Below are positions 45,223-58,179 of a stretch of DNA of 64,000 nucleotides, in pieces. Made by a program: the position numbers and the translations under genes. Numbering within the stretch: position 1 is the first letter of the stretch; the number at the start of each line of letters is the position of its first letter. The stretch spans positions 62,001 through 126,000 of the forward strand of contig JAQFVV010001019.1 in the NCBI GenBank assembly GCA_028023455.1, given 5' to 3'. The notes under the pieces were generated by a model. The model searched no databases. It was not told the origin of the DNA and was given only the letters and a program-made list of their open reading frames with translations. Origin of the DNA: Epiperipatus broadwayi (taxonomy: Eukaryota > Onychophora > Udeonychophora > Euonychophora > Peripatidae).

Positions 45223-46205
45223 GTTGCAGGATTAAAAATACCTCTTTCACCCAACTAAAAATATAAAAATATGGAATGGAATTATATATGACTTACACAT
45301 GAAAAAGTATAATGGAGCAGAATTTAAATTTATAACAATAATAAAGATATATAAATTTGAGCAAGAAATCAATATTAAGAAGAACCTTTTAAAATAATAT
45401 GATTTGCCATACACAAATATATATGACTTTCACACAAAAAACTTTAAAATTTATAACAATAGTAAATTGATATTAAAAAGAATATTTTTAAAAATAAATA
45501 TTGATTTGCCATACAGAAATAAATACATTTTTTACACTGTAAAATTTATAACAACACTAAAGATATAACTTTCACAAAAAAGCCAATCCTAAAAAGAGCA
45601 TTTTCTCAGCCCCAAAATATGTAAAATGCAAAACACCATTATGCTAGCCTCAAAATTTTACTTTAAATATGGCCAAAACAATCACTAAATTATAATTTTT
45701 TTAAATATTACTTACAAAAACACTTAAAATATATAGTTACCATCTAGTATATAAAAAGAATTGTCATGTTGAAACAAGAAATTTGGCATTTTAATTTTTG
45801 ACACAAAATGGAGATCTCAATTGAAAAATGAGTTTTACTGAACAAAAAACTCATAAAATTCACAAAAATGAACAAATAAAATTGACAACACTTTTATTAA
45901 CTTTTCACCTTGGTGGAAATTTTTTTTATGTTATTCAGTATGCCGATTAATGCATTGTCATTTTTATAAAAATTATCTCAACTGGCATTAGAAAGTTATG
46001 AAAAAAAATTAAAAGGAAAAAATAAACACTATGTATACTTACACACTTAATACCAAATGAACTGGAGTAACTTAGAAGTAGAAATAATATAAAAATACTT
46101 GAATGAAGCAAAAACACAATTGAAATGAAGCTGTTGTCAGAAAGAAATCTGGACAATAACTGAAAATGTCAAAATATAAAAAAAGACCATGTTTTGATAA
46201 AGTGA
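45223..46205. other. AT-rich stretch, no gene seen
   Basis: Nothing recognised beyond A/T runs. Confidence 0.5.
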
Positions 46206-46211
46206 AATGCA

Positions 46212-46325
46212 TTTTCACACAAGATCAGATAACATCACAGGATTTATTTTGCTTAAATTTGACATGATCACAAGATTACACATTTAGTGTGGATGTGAAA
46301 AGATGTACCATCTCTCCTACATTAC
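46212..46325. repeat. Foldback family C, right arm fragment
   Basis: ATCACAAGATTACACATTTA then GGATGTGAAAAGATGTACC matches the right arm of the 45 kb copy. ACTAAGTACC-like bases outside it also mirror those left of the 45 kb copy. Confidence 0.55.
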
Positions 46326-46607
46326 AGGACTAATACCTAAGTACCGAAAACAAAATATAACAGAGAACTGGTTATAATTTCAGATATAAGTTTAAGATTA
46401 AAACTTTTTATCTAGTTTGTTATATTACAATAAATTGCTATGTTATGTAAATTTTGATAAATTACATCATTAGTAAAGATTAAATAAATAAATAAATAAG
46501 TAAAGTAATCTTTAATGCAAAAAAAAAAAAAGAAATACTTTAAAAATATCATTTTTATTGTTTATAAAATGTAAAATAATGCAAGGATAAAGTGTGAAGA
46601 TTCACTG

Positions 46608-46790
46608 TCTTAATATAAACTGAGCACTAATTATATATGTGTGTTGGAGATGATGATCTGGACCTACTGATGAGTGCTGGTTCAGCATGAAATATGTATA
46701 TTGTAGATCATTTATTGTCCACACATGTGTGTTGTCATGTGTATTAGTTGTATGGGATAGAGAGGATGGCTGAAAGAGCTTGAAAGTCTG
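46608..46790. repeat. Foldback family A, right arm fragment
   Basis: It begins TCTTAATATAAACTGAGCAC and runs through GATGAGTGCTGGTTCAGCAT and CACATGTGTGTTGTCATGTG, as in the right arm of the full copy at 30.4-30.6 kb. The left arm is absent. Confidence 0.8.
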
Positions 46791-48668
46791 CCATCAAATA
46801 ATGTAGTGAATAGTTTAGGTATTATGACTTGGAAAGTGCATATTTAGAATCTTACATCTTTAAATGTATTTAGTTCATTGCCTTACTTCAATGATAAAAA
46901 ATCAACGTTAAGTCACTCTGAAAAAAAAGGCAAATGCAAATCTCCACAGCAAGGCTTTAATTGAAATTATTATATCACTTTATTAAAATACCCATCTAGT
47001 CTCTAATTATTGAAATGTAAAACAGCACATGTTGTACCTTAATAATCTAGTCTGGCTTTTCACAGTAAAAAAAAAACTAAGTAAATTGTTTGAAATTTCA
47101 ATATAAAATCCATCTTGCCAATAAGCAAATATAGGTAAAATATCATAAGCTAAGCCAGCAAATAAATATTGTTTTCATTCATTTGTTTAATGCAATTATC
47201 TTGTTTAATTAAAAGTTTATACCAATGTTCAAATGAGCTGGTTGTTTTTAATTAATTAGCTTAAAGAAGCCTAAATGAAAAGAAGTATTATTTCTGCTAA
47301 TAGATGTATTCAGAAATATTTAAAATAAAATTTTGTATTAAATAAAGATGTATACTAACTACTGATTTCATATTTCATTTATGATTGTAGTCGTTAGAAC
47401 TGTCTTCTTCAGGCTTTATAAAACAGTTATTGGCGCGTGTTTCATTTTAGTAGTCACATTTTTATTTTAAACTGATTAAAAGTAAAATGAAATAACGGAA
47501 ATTTTATTTTCTTGGATTTTATTTATCTAATATGCTACATCTTGCTAAGGCAAAGAATGATAATACATTAATATAAATATTTTTCATTAGTAAATGATTT
47601 GATCAAATATTTTATATTGTCCTGCATGCAATTATTTTTTATAAGAAATGGCATTATAGTAGCATGTTTATTTGATCATATTTAAGGAAAATAAAAGAAA
47701 TGTCTGAAAATTAAATTATGGGCATATATACAACATCCCTAAATGATCTTTGTGATTCTAAAAATAACTTCTTTTATTTCACATATTATAGGATTTGACA
47801 TTTTAATATAATAGATTAATAGTAGATTATGTGTGTGTGTGCGTTCAGGTATAGATTTTCATGAATAAAATATGTAAATGGCATATTATCCTATTTATCC
47901 GTGTATAATTAATAATATTATCATGATGATATTTTTCTGGACCATATGTCCGTCAAATGTCAAATGCATTACATCTGAAACAACAATATGATATTAGTAT
48001 TAATTAGACTCGGATGAACCAAGATAAATTAATGAAAATAAATCTATTATAAACAATCAAATGTTATGTTGTAATAGTAGAATTCTATTTTATATCTATG
48101 TCAATCTATATTTTGATGGAGAATAGATAAAATACTACATGAAATAGTTAAAACTATTAATTAGTATTTTAAACACACAACTCACTACAATATGTTTAAT
48201 GTATTAAATTTAGTATCATTTTTTAATGCTGACAATTTTTATGATTTTAAAAGATTAAACATTTTAAAATGAAGCATTAAAACACGTAAATAATGGTAAG
48301 TAAATATTTTCATTTCCAAGATTAATTTGCTTTTAATTTCAATAAAATAAACACAATAATTTTTATTACCAAATTTTATATTCTCATTCGATTTTATTAT
48401 TAATAAAATAACATAAAAAAAACCCACATAACATTACATACTAACACTAAAATATAATTCTATATGGGTTTTTTTATTATTATTATATAAACTATCAACT
48501 TGGCAATGCTTACCAATATGGAGAATAATTTATTTTAATGAAAATTTGTTTATTAGGCAATATTAGAATGCGACATCCATAATGTGTTAGTATATAATTA
48601 GAGTTTATAAAAACAGTAATATATATATATAAATATGATATTGATGTTTAATGAGATATTAACAGGTT

Positions 48669-48705
<37 letters not shown>

Positions 48706-48728
48706 AAATAAAAATTATAAAATAATTA
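46791..48728. other. AT-rich stretch, no gene seen
   Basis: No gene recognised. GTAGTCGTTAGAACTGTCTT then CTTCAGGC at about 47388-47416 reads, on the minus strand, like a short Penelope-type tail. A TA/TG tract lies at about 48669-48703. Confidence 0.45.
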
Positions 48729-49624
48729 CACCTGGGTCTCGTTTTATGCGGATTATTTTAATGTGATTTTGAAGTTATGCGATTCATGTTTTTTTTTTTA
48801 ATATCCTTCATATTTCACTATATTTATTAGATATCAAGAAATTTAAATTATTAATAACTTATTTTACTTTAAATACATTTTCTTTTAAAAAAATATAATG
48901 TTATATTAGCAGCTTACGTGAATATGGCATGAAGCTGTGTTTAGGATCTTAGCTTCTATGTAAATAACCTACTTATACTAATGAGTAAATAATAATAATA
49001 GATTTATACATACGTATAAAAATATTGTGATAAATATTCAAAAAATTTTAACTTTTCAAACATATTTTGTTAGATATTAACAGAAATAAATATTTTTTTA
49101 GATTTTTAAAATAAATAATAATGAAAATTTTATTGATTTTATGAACTGAAAATAATCTTTCTAATGATCATTTATAATCTTTTTGTTTTGATTGCGATCT
49201 CATTTTTTAATATGGAAACAGAAAACCATTAACACAGCACAAGACTGGAAGTGGCACTACTAGTGCAACATGTCATGAATCTGATTTCTTACTAATTCAC
49301 AAACAAATGCATATTTTAAAATAGCAGTAATGATTAAAATATGTATGAAAAAATGTAAAATTAAATACTGTAGTTCATAAAAAAAACTAAAAAAAGTTTG
49401 TCTTATATTAATTTTTTTCATATATTTGAAATTTTTTATTAGTCATACTTTATTTGCTTATTTTTTTAATGCGAATTTTAAAGTAATTTTTCCTTCTTGC
49501 TTTGCTTTTATGTCAATTTCTGAAAATTATGGAAACTTAACCCCTATTTTTCAAGATGATTTGTGTTTATTTTTGTGCACGTTTTCTGAGGAACTTATCT
49601 ACCACATAAAATGAGACCCAGGTG
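48729..49624. mobile_element. DNA transposon remnant with TA target duplication
   Basis: The left end CACCTGGGTCTCGTTTTATG and the right end (complement CACCTGGGTCTCATTTTATG) are matched inverted repeats of about 23 bp with two mismatches. TA stands directly outside both ends (48727-48728 and 49625-49626). TA duplication is the rule for the Tc1/mariner/pogo superfamily, and 'CTCGTTTTAT' is reminiscent of pogo/Tigger ends; the subfamily is an inference. At 896 bp it has no transposase I can read, and the 62-codon frame at 49426-49614 shows no DDE signature. Probably non-autonomous. Confidence 0.75.
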
Positions 49625-50046
49625 TATTGTTTTAAAATTGTAGAACAATGATTAAAAAAGTATAACAGTGATAATATATGTTATACATAACTATAATGAA
49701 CTGTAGAAGAGTTTTCAGTTAATTTTTTAACCTTCTTCAAGTGGATATTATTTAAATTTAATTTAGTTGAAGCAAATGTCATTATATTATATCCTATGAT
49801 TAATCAAACCTTTCAGGAAAGAGTAATATACATTGCAAATCAAAAGTATCAATTGTGCATAACATGGCAAGTCTTAGATATTTTTTTATATTTTGCAATG
49901 AAAAATTATGTCATTATGAAAGTGATAAATCACATAATTTTAAAAATTTACAAAAGAATTGATTGAAGTTGAGTATAATAAACTAATTTGTTATATTTTT
50001 ATGCTAAATTTAAAAAAATATATACTAATTTAAAAGATCACAAAGT

Positions 50047-50545
50047 CAATGATAAAAAATTGATATTTGCTTCATATATTTCAAATGTTCGAGCTAAATG
50101 TTTTAAAAATATATAGAGAGATTTATATAATGTTTCATTTTGTGTTCTATCTAATGTTAATAGATGGTTAAATCATTCAAAAACATTATATCTATGAAAC
50201 AAAAGAATAATATTGTATATCAAACTTTACTTAGGTGCAAGGGTTCATACATAGATGAATTATGATGTACTTTTGAAAAAAATTAAAAGGGTATCAATTG
50301 TTATATGAACAAATCAAAATTAAAAGAAGTAATGATTTAATTAAGCCATCAGTTTTCTTTGATAGTGAAAAAATCATAAGATTTATTTTGAAATGTGATC
50401 TTGAAAATACTAAAAGTTTTCATGAAGAAAGAACCATTGTAAAAGAAAAATTAAGGAAGCAATTTTGAAAATTAAAATAGGATATTCTTAATTAATAGAC
50501 AATGTGCAAATGTTATATTTTGTGAATCTTGGAATATAACATGAA
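50047..50545 (+). pseudogene. Penelope-like element, GIY-YIG end, second decayed copy
   Basis: Aligned by eye to the copy at 36.4-37.0 kb, the same blocks appear in order: KKLIFASYISNVRAK, NVSFCVLSNVNRWLNHSK, NNIVYQTLLRCKGSYIDEL (YIG changed to YID), DLENTKSFHEERT, an IVKEK.RKQF stretch and INRQCANV..CESWN. Frames shift several times and stops are frequent. Nucleotide identity is highest around AACCATTGTAAAAGAAAAAT, shared with the other copy. Confidence 0.75.
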
Positions 50546-50559
50546 GATTTTTATTTCTA

Positions 50560-51086
50560 CATTTAAATTTAAATGGTTTTTTAGTTGAAGAAAATTTGTA
50601 AATTAAATGAAAGTTCTTCTGGAGATTATCTCCAATCTCAACCTGTTGTCACTTTCTTCTAGTTTAAGAATTTACAGACAAAACACAGTTATTATACATA
50701 AATAGAAATTTGAATACCTGATGGATATCAAATTTCATTATACATATGGACAATGTACATGAAACAATAAGAACTCAAGCAGTTTAATTACATATAAAAA
50801 TATAGAGAGGTTAAGCATCAGATAATTATAAGATTTTAAAATATTAAAACAAATAATTTTTTGCAAATAATCAATGTATTTATATAAAAACATAATATGT
50901 AATTTGGCACATGTAAATTAAAAGGAAATAAGCTACTTCCAATAGCTAAGAATGAAGAATAACCATATAGTCATTAATATTCTTCTTCTCAGATATCAGG
51001 GATTGTCTGCTTCCATTTTAAATATAGAAAAAAATATTCTGTTTAATCATAGGTCAATGTACTGTGAATGTTCAAATTGATGATCC

Positions 51087-51089
<3 letters not shown>
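50560..51089. other. AT-rich stretch, no gene seen
   Basis: The first ~100 bp may be the untranslated tail of the Penelope-like copy. Nothing else recognised. Confidence 0.5.
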
Positions 51090-51126
<37 letters not shown>

Positions 51127-51133
51127 ATATATA

Positions 51134-51151
<18 letters not shown>
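51090..51151. repeat. (TA)n microsatellite with (AAT)n edge
   Basis: Runs at 51090-51124 and 51127-51151 are followed by a short AAT repeat. Confidence 0.95.
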
Positions 51152-51164
<13 letters not shown>

Positions 51165-51469
51165 ACAATTCAGTACAATATAAGTTTAACTAAATAGGAT
51201 CGATATTATTTTATATATTTCATATATGAATGCAGTCACCATAGTAACATTATTACATACAGTTCAATGTTTTTTATGTTGAGTATATGTGTTTATAAAT
51301 TAATTTTAAAAAAAATATTATTATTAAAAAATATAGATATGTGTAAATTATTGATGTTTATCAATAATTTAAAAGGTTATTATATCAATTTTGTATTTTG
51401 GTTTGTAAAATAATAAAAAAATTGTAATCGAATTTGGATTTAATCTTCATGTATCTTTTTATCCGAACT

Positions 51470-52090
51470 TACCCCAAAAACCGCGCGAAAAGAAACTATA
51501 AGAAAATTGATAGAATTGAGTTTTTAATTGAGTAATTTTGTATGGTCGTCAAGATACGAAAAACGTCAGAAAGAGAACATATAAAAAAGACACGACAGAA
51601 TATAACAGGACTTTTTATCATTTTGCAATAGTCAAGAATAGATCTATTTTCTGTGTCTTAACAAATAAATTTTTTCAATATTTTTTTTTTGTGTGTAAAA
51701 CCATAAAACATGGAAAAATAGTGGAATTATCTGCCCGTTCAATCATTTAGCAGGCAGTTGCGGAGAGGGTTTCCGGGAAGCGACAGCAAAGTAAAAAAAA
51801 AAAAAAACCTATGAAATAAAAAAAGGAAAATGCTTTATAAATAAAAAATGGATTTGCGTAAATATCGTCTCACGAATAAAGAAACAAGACCTAACTGGAT
51901 CAATTCACATCATAATAGGGATAATCAAAGTGCACTCACCTCTTCGGACGAAAAAAGAAAACTTTTAATGAAGTATTGTAAAGTTTACGATCATTATTTC
52001 TGACGGAGAAACTTCTCTTTACACTATAACTGAAGTCAATCGATAGACCAATAAATAGTGAACGAACAGACTTATATATATATGGTATGA
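51470..52090 (-). promoter_or_regulatory. CpG-containing block, candidate minus-strand promoter and first exon
   Basis: This is the most CpG-rich non-repetitive patch in the window (CCGCGCGAAAAG near 51480; GTTGCGGAGAG and TTCCGGGAAGCG near 51757-51782; CTCTTCGGACG near 51940). On the minus strand, TATATATAAG (about 52072-52081) precedes a CTTCAGTTATAG initiator-like site. About 100 bp later CCGAAGAG|GTGAGTG forms a strong splice donor (about 51937). A second possible donor, GGG|GTAAGTT, lies near 51470. No long reading frame exists between them, so if real it would be a 5' untranslated exon. A plus-strand 70-codon frame at 51538-51750 has no ATG and no known domain. Confidence 0.35.
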
Positions 52091-53685
52091 TTTTTTTTTA
52101 TATGAAATATGTGTGTATTAATTTTTTTTTATATGTAATAAAATGGGATGATTTTTTTTTAATTATCTCTAAAAGTAATATAATTTATTAAATGAAAATG
52201 ATCGGAAAGACTCAAATATATTTATTTCATATTCATTTATCCGTAATTATTTTAATAAACAAATAGATTTTGATACCCTCCTATTTCACATTTTGGTATC
52301 GGTTATATGTAAAAAAAATTTTTAGTAAAATATCTAGGAGCCTTTCCCGTCATTTACTCATTCATATTTTTTTTTGTCATTATCGTTATTGCAACACATA
52401 TATAGAGATACACATAGCAATTTGATCATTTTAGTTAGTCAACCAATCTAAAATATAAAGTCATTTCGGATGTATTTTATCATTAATATTGCCAATTTTC
52501 TTTTCTATAATCTAATAAATTGAGTTAATTTAAATATCAAGACTAGTTTAATTATTTTGTTTTATTTGGATTGCGTAAGACGGCGTAGCTATTTAAGTAA
52601 CAGGATTCAAACTCAGCTTGGTAAGCGAATTGGAATATAAGATAAGGTATGTTTTGCTTATTAGTATTTTATTTTGTTTCTATATGAATTTCATATTTAT
52701 ATTTGCATTCGAATATTATATATACATATTATCATTTATCTTAGTTAATATTACAAAGTCAATCATTTCATGTTTGTCTGATTCCGTCATAAAAATCTAA
52801 ATAGATTATACTTTATCGTTTGGTTCAGAATAATTCGTCTTGGATATTTTTCTTAAACTCCTATAAAATGAAGAGAATAAACTTCATTGACCGATTTAAT
52901 TGAATATTATTTTGATTTGTATAAATATCAAATATAATCATATGTTTTAATTGTTGCCAATCAATTTTTATTCAATTGTTTAAAATTTCAAACAGATTGT
53001 ATTAATACTCACAGGTGAATAAACATCCAATAGAAGCTCGATATATCTTTTATGTAATGTGGTTGGACATTGTAAAGTTAGAGATGAGCTAATAGAGTGT
53101 TGATATTAAACTCCAGTGAAGTATTCTATTTTAAAAACATAAACGAAGCACTAATTAAGCAGCACTTTATTGGAAGATATTTATAAATTATTTATAAATT
53201 ATTTTGTAGCTCCTTAGTAAACCATAGACGTATATTAATTTGTTTAAACATTTAAGTGAGTGCATAAATTTTCAAAGTGTTTATAAAATTATAATAAAAC
53301 CAGTTGATGCCCACAGAAAATTATTAATTAGAGATTGAAGTAGAAAGAATTGTAGATCGCTTATTGACACGAGTGTTTATCTTTCTATTTAGCGTTTATT
53401 AAAATAGATATATGTATATTTGGGTTCAAGTATTATTTTGTTTTGATATTTAAATAATGTCTATATGTAAACAAATGTTTTGTAAAGTACTATTACGGAT
53501 ACTTAGAAGCTTATCCATTAAGTTAAAAAAGGCAGCATCTTTAAATAATAAAGTAGATTTAAATTACTATAACAGTAACAGGCTAATAAAATATATATTG
53601 GAATCTGTTTTAGTTATTAATTGGATTTGATTTTGATTAGATTGCCAATCTAGTAGTTAGCCTAATCCTATATTTTTGTTTAGGG
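52091..53685. other. AT-rich stretch, no gene seen
   Basis: No gene recognised. A less AT-rich patch at 52572-52630 (GCGTAAGACGGCGTAGC, then CTTG|GTAAGC) looks donor-like, but no reading frame supports an exon. Confidence 0.45.
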
Positions 53686-53689
53686 CAAT

Positions 53690-54055
53690 AGTAGTTGGTT
53701 TCACTGCTCTTTGCAATTTATGTTGTAATTGTGATGGATTTGTTGATGTCTCGAGCAGATAGTCTCATTATTTCTTCATTTCACATATGACTTAAGTAAA
53801 TTAAACTTTAAGAGAGATTATTTGTGCTTTGTGATGGTTTATTACATAACGGCGACCCGATTGAGCTAGACCAGATTAATTTAAATTAGATTTTTAGATT
53901 TTTTTATCAGATCAGATTGATCATCCTAACCATCACCTTCATCCATCAATTCAATCAGTTACAAATTGGCACCGACATTTTGGGCCTTCTTTCTTCAATT
54001 TAAATGGAATACAGCATTCAACAATTCCGACGGTTACAGTACATATAATAGGTAA
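53690..54055 (+). pseudogene. Possible 5' end of a second Gypsy element (LTR end, primer site, gag start)
   Basis: GTTTATTACA (ends 53846) followed by TAACGGCGACCCG has the look of an LTR end and the 'TGGCGACCCG' primer-binding region common in Ty3/Gypsy elements. About 100 bp on, a plus-strand frame (53944-54049) reads SISYKLAPTFWAFF and LQFKWN. This resembles the conserved 'I..KLP.FW...P..WF.q.Ea.F' start of Gypsy gag. The frame stops soon after, and no later gag or pol is seen. The LTR start is not identified. Confidence 0.4.
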
Positions 54056-54379
54056 TAAATAATAACAGAATTAACCTTAATCTAAATTTATTTTAAAAGG
54101 TTGTTAATCATTAAGTACAGTAGAACTATATTGTAAATGCAATATTCATTTTTTTTCCAAAATTAATTTTATTAATATTATTAATATTTACCTACTTTAT
54201 TTAATATATCCATTCATGTGAACAACACTGACTTTAACTTCTCAAAAGAGGTTGTTTTCTCTAAAAAAATATTTTATAAATATGTGAAATGTTTGAAAAA
54301 CATTTTAAAAAACTGAGATATAATTTATATTCAATAAAATCAGTTGTTCAACTTTTCTATGGGACAACAAAGTGACATC

Positions 54380-55205
54380 TCATAATACTAATAAGAGTCA
54401 AATATAATTCTACTCTGCTATTTGGGAGTAAGCTTGGATAATAACCTACTTTATCTTCTCTTTTATTTAAAATTGAATCTAGAATAATATCTAGAATAAA
54501 TCTTTTTACAAATCAAGCTATCACTACTTAAACTTTTGGGAGCATTCATCTTACAGACAATTTTCTTAACCCTAGAATATTCTTTTGGTGTATATTTTCA
54601 AGTTTAGAGAAAACAATCCACAATAAACTTTGTGATAATCAATTAAATATTACCATTAGAAATACTACTGGTGCTCTTAAATCAGCTATTTCATAAGCTT
54701 TCTGTTTTTCCTTATATTCTTTCACCAGATATCAGAAAAGACTTTACCAGAATATATAAAAGTTAAGTAGATTTGACTTTTTAAGATATAGTTTCATTAC
54801 TCATCTCAAATTGAAATAATTTTTACTATTATTCAACCAAATATCTACAACTGATAAATTACGACATAAAAATTTTCCTCTTATGAAGTTCAAAAAAATT
54901 TATTTTTTTCAGATACAAATTCAATTATATATTCAGTATAGTTTGGTCTTTCTAAATGTTACTGGAGTTTCATAACCAAATTCAGGACAATTTATAAACA
55001 TTTTACTCATCTGCCTTGCAATAGATTTTTACCACCATTGATCTATGTAGTTGTGGCAATCAGAGATTCTGAACAATAAAGTTAATGTCTGTTTTATCAA
55101 TAATCCCAGTGATCTGACTCAGAACCTTAATTATATCACTAGTGAATCTTTCCTTCTTGATGGAATCTTTATAGGATACTTTGTGATATTTTGTTAATAG
55201 TCAAG
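54380..55205 (-). pseudogene. Unidentified protein-like sequence, decayed
   Basis: On the minus strand a 47-codon stop-free stretch (about 55200-55060) reads LLTKYHKVSYKDSIKKERF, then TSDIIKVLSQITGIIDKTD. It continues in shifted frames with LPQLHRSMVVKIYCKADE, FINCPEFGYETPVTFRKTK, EYIIEFVSEKN, VKEYKEKQKAYEIADLRAPV (about 54720-54665) and WIVFSKLENIHQKNILGL. The amino-acid mix is protein-like and not explained by composition. It has stops and frameshifts, so it is a fossil. I do not recognise the family; a processed pseudogene or a transposon open frame are both possible. A splice-acceptor-like GTATGTTTTAG precedes the first piece. Confidence 0.45.
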
Positions 55206-57390
55206 TTGTCTAAAACATACATATATTAAATAAAAATTAATATTTTAATTCTTTGACACTTTTATAAACTAAGGTATTGATTTTAGAGAATAAGTTACAA
55301 ATTTTCAAAGAAATTAAATCTTATTAAATGAAATACTTTAATCACCTAAAATAAATTTATTAGTTTACTGATAATAAATATTTTGATGCAAACAAGCCCC
55401 ATTTTATAAAAAAAAACTTTGGAACACTATTAACATTAGAACACTACAACATAATATAAAGTTACCAGAAGATAGGTTTCTTTAATATATTAAACTTATT
55501 ATATAATAGTGATGTGTCTCCCATCCAATAATTAAGTTAAACTGAAAATGAAATAAAAATTGAAAAGAAATCAATCCAAACTGGCTATTTTTAAATAACT
55601 TCATTAGAAATTTAGATTGTGTTAAATGCTTCATAGAAATAAAATTTAATATTTCTATATCATGTAAACAAAATTGCATTTCAAGAATCATCATGAAAAT
55701 ACCATTTGTAAAAAAATATTATCGGCATGAGTTACACATCTTCCATGAAAATGATTGAAAAATATAAAATATAATCAAAATTTTATGGTCATTAAATTTT
55801 TAGTTATTACTCGTGATTGTAAATAATTTAGAATTTTTAAAAGAAGTTGTGTATACTTTATCTTATACTAACATTATTTATGTAATTAACATCATATTTA
55901 TTGTTTTATATGTTTATTTAATAACTTTAAAAGTAAGGTTGAACTTAAAAATAAAATTGAAATATGAAATAATACTTATATTTAAAATAAAATAAAAATT
56001 GTTATGATAATAAATAATGGTTTGTTTATTTTAGCACAAATAGATTCTTTACAACAGTCACCCAAACAATTACTATTGATATAATTAAAAGTAACTTACA
56101 TTATATCTGTAAAAATACAATATAGTTGATATTATATCAGTGTTTAATTATTAAAAATTAAAAATAATGATAAGTAAAAGTACATACATGTATTTACAAA
56201 ATATTTTATGCATTGAGTTTCAATATCATGGGCATATCCTGCAAATAAGTACAATTCTGAAAGTTAAGATATTTAAAAATATTTGAATAGATTATAATGA
56301 ATACTCAATATTAGGATGCTTTAGTTAAAAGGTCAATTCCTGAGAATAAATACAATGTTGTAAGTCTTTAAAATTAAAGTTATTTTATGAAAAACATAAT
56401 TGTTGTTTGTTGTTGTAAAACGTATGATCATGTCTAAGAGGATAATTTCTATAATCAAATAACGTTAACTGTTATATAAAATAACTTCCTCTTGTACTTA
56501 GTTATGATAGTTTTGATATGTTTAAAGATAGATGTTTATTCCAGGAATATATTGTAATGATGGTATTATTATTTTATGTGTGGTAAAATGCTATGATATT
56601 TCCATATGTGCAACCTATCAATTTACAGCTTCTTTACTATTTTATATACAATCATGTTTCTTTTTTTTCACTTTAGATCGTAATTGTTTTAAAAGTTATG
56701 AATGATAATGTACATGAAATAAAATTCGCAATATCTATTAGCATCAAATTTTTATATCAAAATGAGTTCTGACTATGTTTTACATATTTTTTAAATTAGT
56801 ATACTAAGCACGTATTTATCTTACCTATAAAGAAATGTAAATAATTTGCCAGCGTATAATGAATATAGTAAAAGAAATAATAGTTTCAAAATTTATAAAA
56901 TATGTAAGAATCTAAAGTAATAGAGTGGAGTCAGGATGGCATGTGTAGGTGTGCGTGTTTTGTAGGGTGCAATTGTGCAATAAGAGTGCCATGGTGCTCC
57001 AACTATTAATAAAATTTATACATAAATAAAAATATTTAGGGTTTCAAACCACTCCGTTGTTAGAAAAACATTCTGTCTGTAAATATTTGTATTTAAATGT
57101 AAGGGAATTACTGTTTTTTTTTCTTAGTATTGTGATAATTGATCAAACATATATTGAACAGATCAGTGTCATATGTCACTACAACTATTAATAAAAGTTA
57201 TATGTAAATAAAAATGTTTAAATTTATGAATCACTTTTATTTAAATATTCTAATTTATATAAAAAATGATACACTACTATTAATAATTTATTTTAAAAAA
57301 CAACTTATTTAAAAAGAATTAGTTTAATTGTGTAATATATTGGGATACAGCAGATAATTATATTTAACACTCATATTTTATAATTATATA
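55206..57390. other. AT-rich stretch, no gene seen
   Basis: Nothing recognised. Short open frames at 55482-55694 (minus) and 55813-55995 (plus) have no features. Confidence 0.5.
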
Positions 57391-57393
57391 TCT

Positions 57394-57456
57394 AGGGTGT
57401 CCTGTTAGCATAATGGTATTGCATCAAACTCTGAAATATTGATTTTGGAGATTCCT
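57394..57456 (+). repeat. tRNA-like remnant, possibly a tRNA-derived SINE head
   Basis: GGGTGTCCTGTTAGCATAAT followed by GGTATTGCA is like the acceptor and D-arm with box A of a tRNA. AAACTCTGAAAT resembles the Gln anticodon arm. TTTTGGAGATTCC stands where box B would be but has lost its consensus. Stems no longer pair well, so it is not a working tRNA gene. Confidence 0.35.
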
Positions 57457-57459
57457 TCT

Positions 57460-58179
57460 ATTATTAACATAATTTTATTAACACCATGATTATCTTTTTT
57501 TAAACATTTTGATATAATTTTTTTACAAGTTTAACTAATATGCCAGTGAGGTTTGTTATCTAGTGAAAATTTCACAATTGAACCATAATATCATTCAGAT
57601 ACATGATAGCTCAAATTTAAGGTAAACAGAATAATTTTTTAAAAAGTGTAATTTTTGAAATAGATTTTAATGCATGAATTTCTTCTCTTAAGTAAATATA
57701 ATACAAATTTTTAATTCCTAAATATTAAACTGTATAGCATGTATAAAATAGTATATGATATGTACAATATAATTAAGTCTTATGCTGAAAAACAAGCACA
57801 TAAAAAATTAAATCATGCAGTAGCATAAATATTCTATTATTCAGTGAATATTTGAGACACTAACTTTATTAATAGAAATCATAAATAAGTTATGCAGGAG
57901 AGATGTGAAATAAAATTAACACTGACAAACAAAAATTATTTTAACAAACTAATTAATATGTTGATTAGAGTCAGTGGAAATTTTGTGGTCACTGAAGTCA
58001 GTAGAGTTAATATGAAAATAATTAGATAAAAGTGTAAACAATTAAAAAAATTAATGTTCTATTGTTTTGGGGGTTTGTGTTAAACAAATTATATAGAATT
58101 CATTTTGCTTTAATATATAATAACAAATAACAACATTTCACTCTTCTTATACTTTAAAGAAAACTATTTTTATTTATTC
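57460..58179. other. AT-rich stretch, no gene seen
   Basis: Nothing recognised. Confidence 0.5.
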
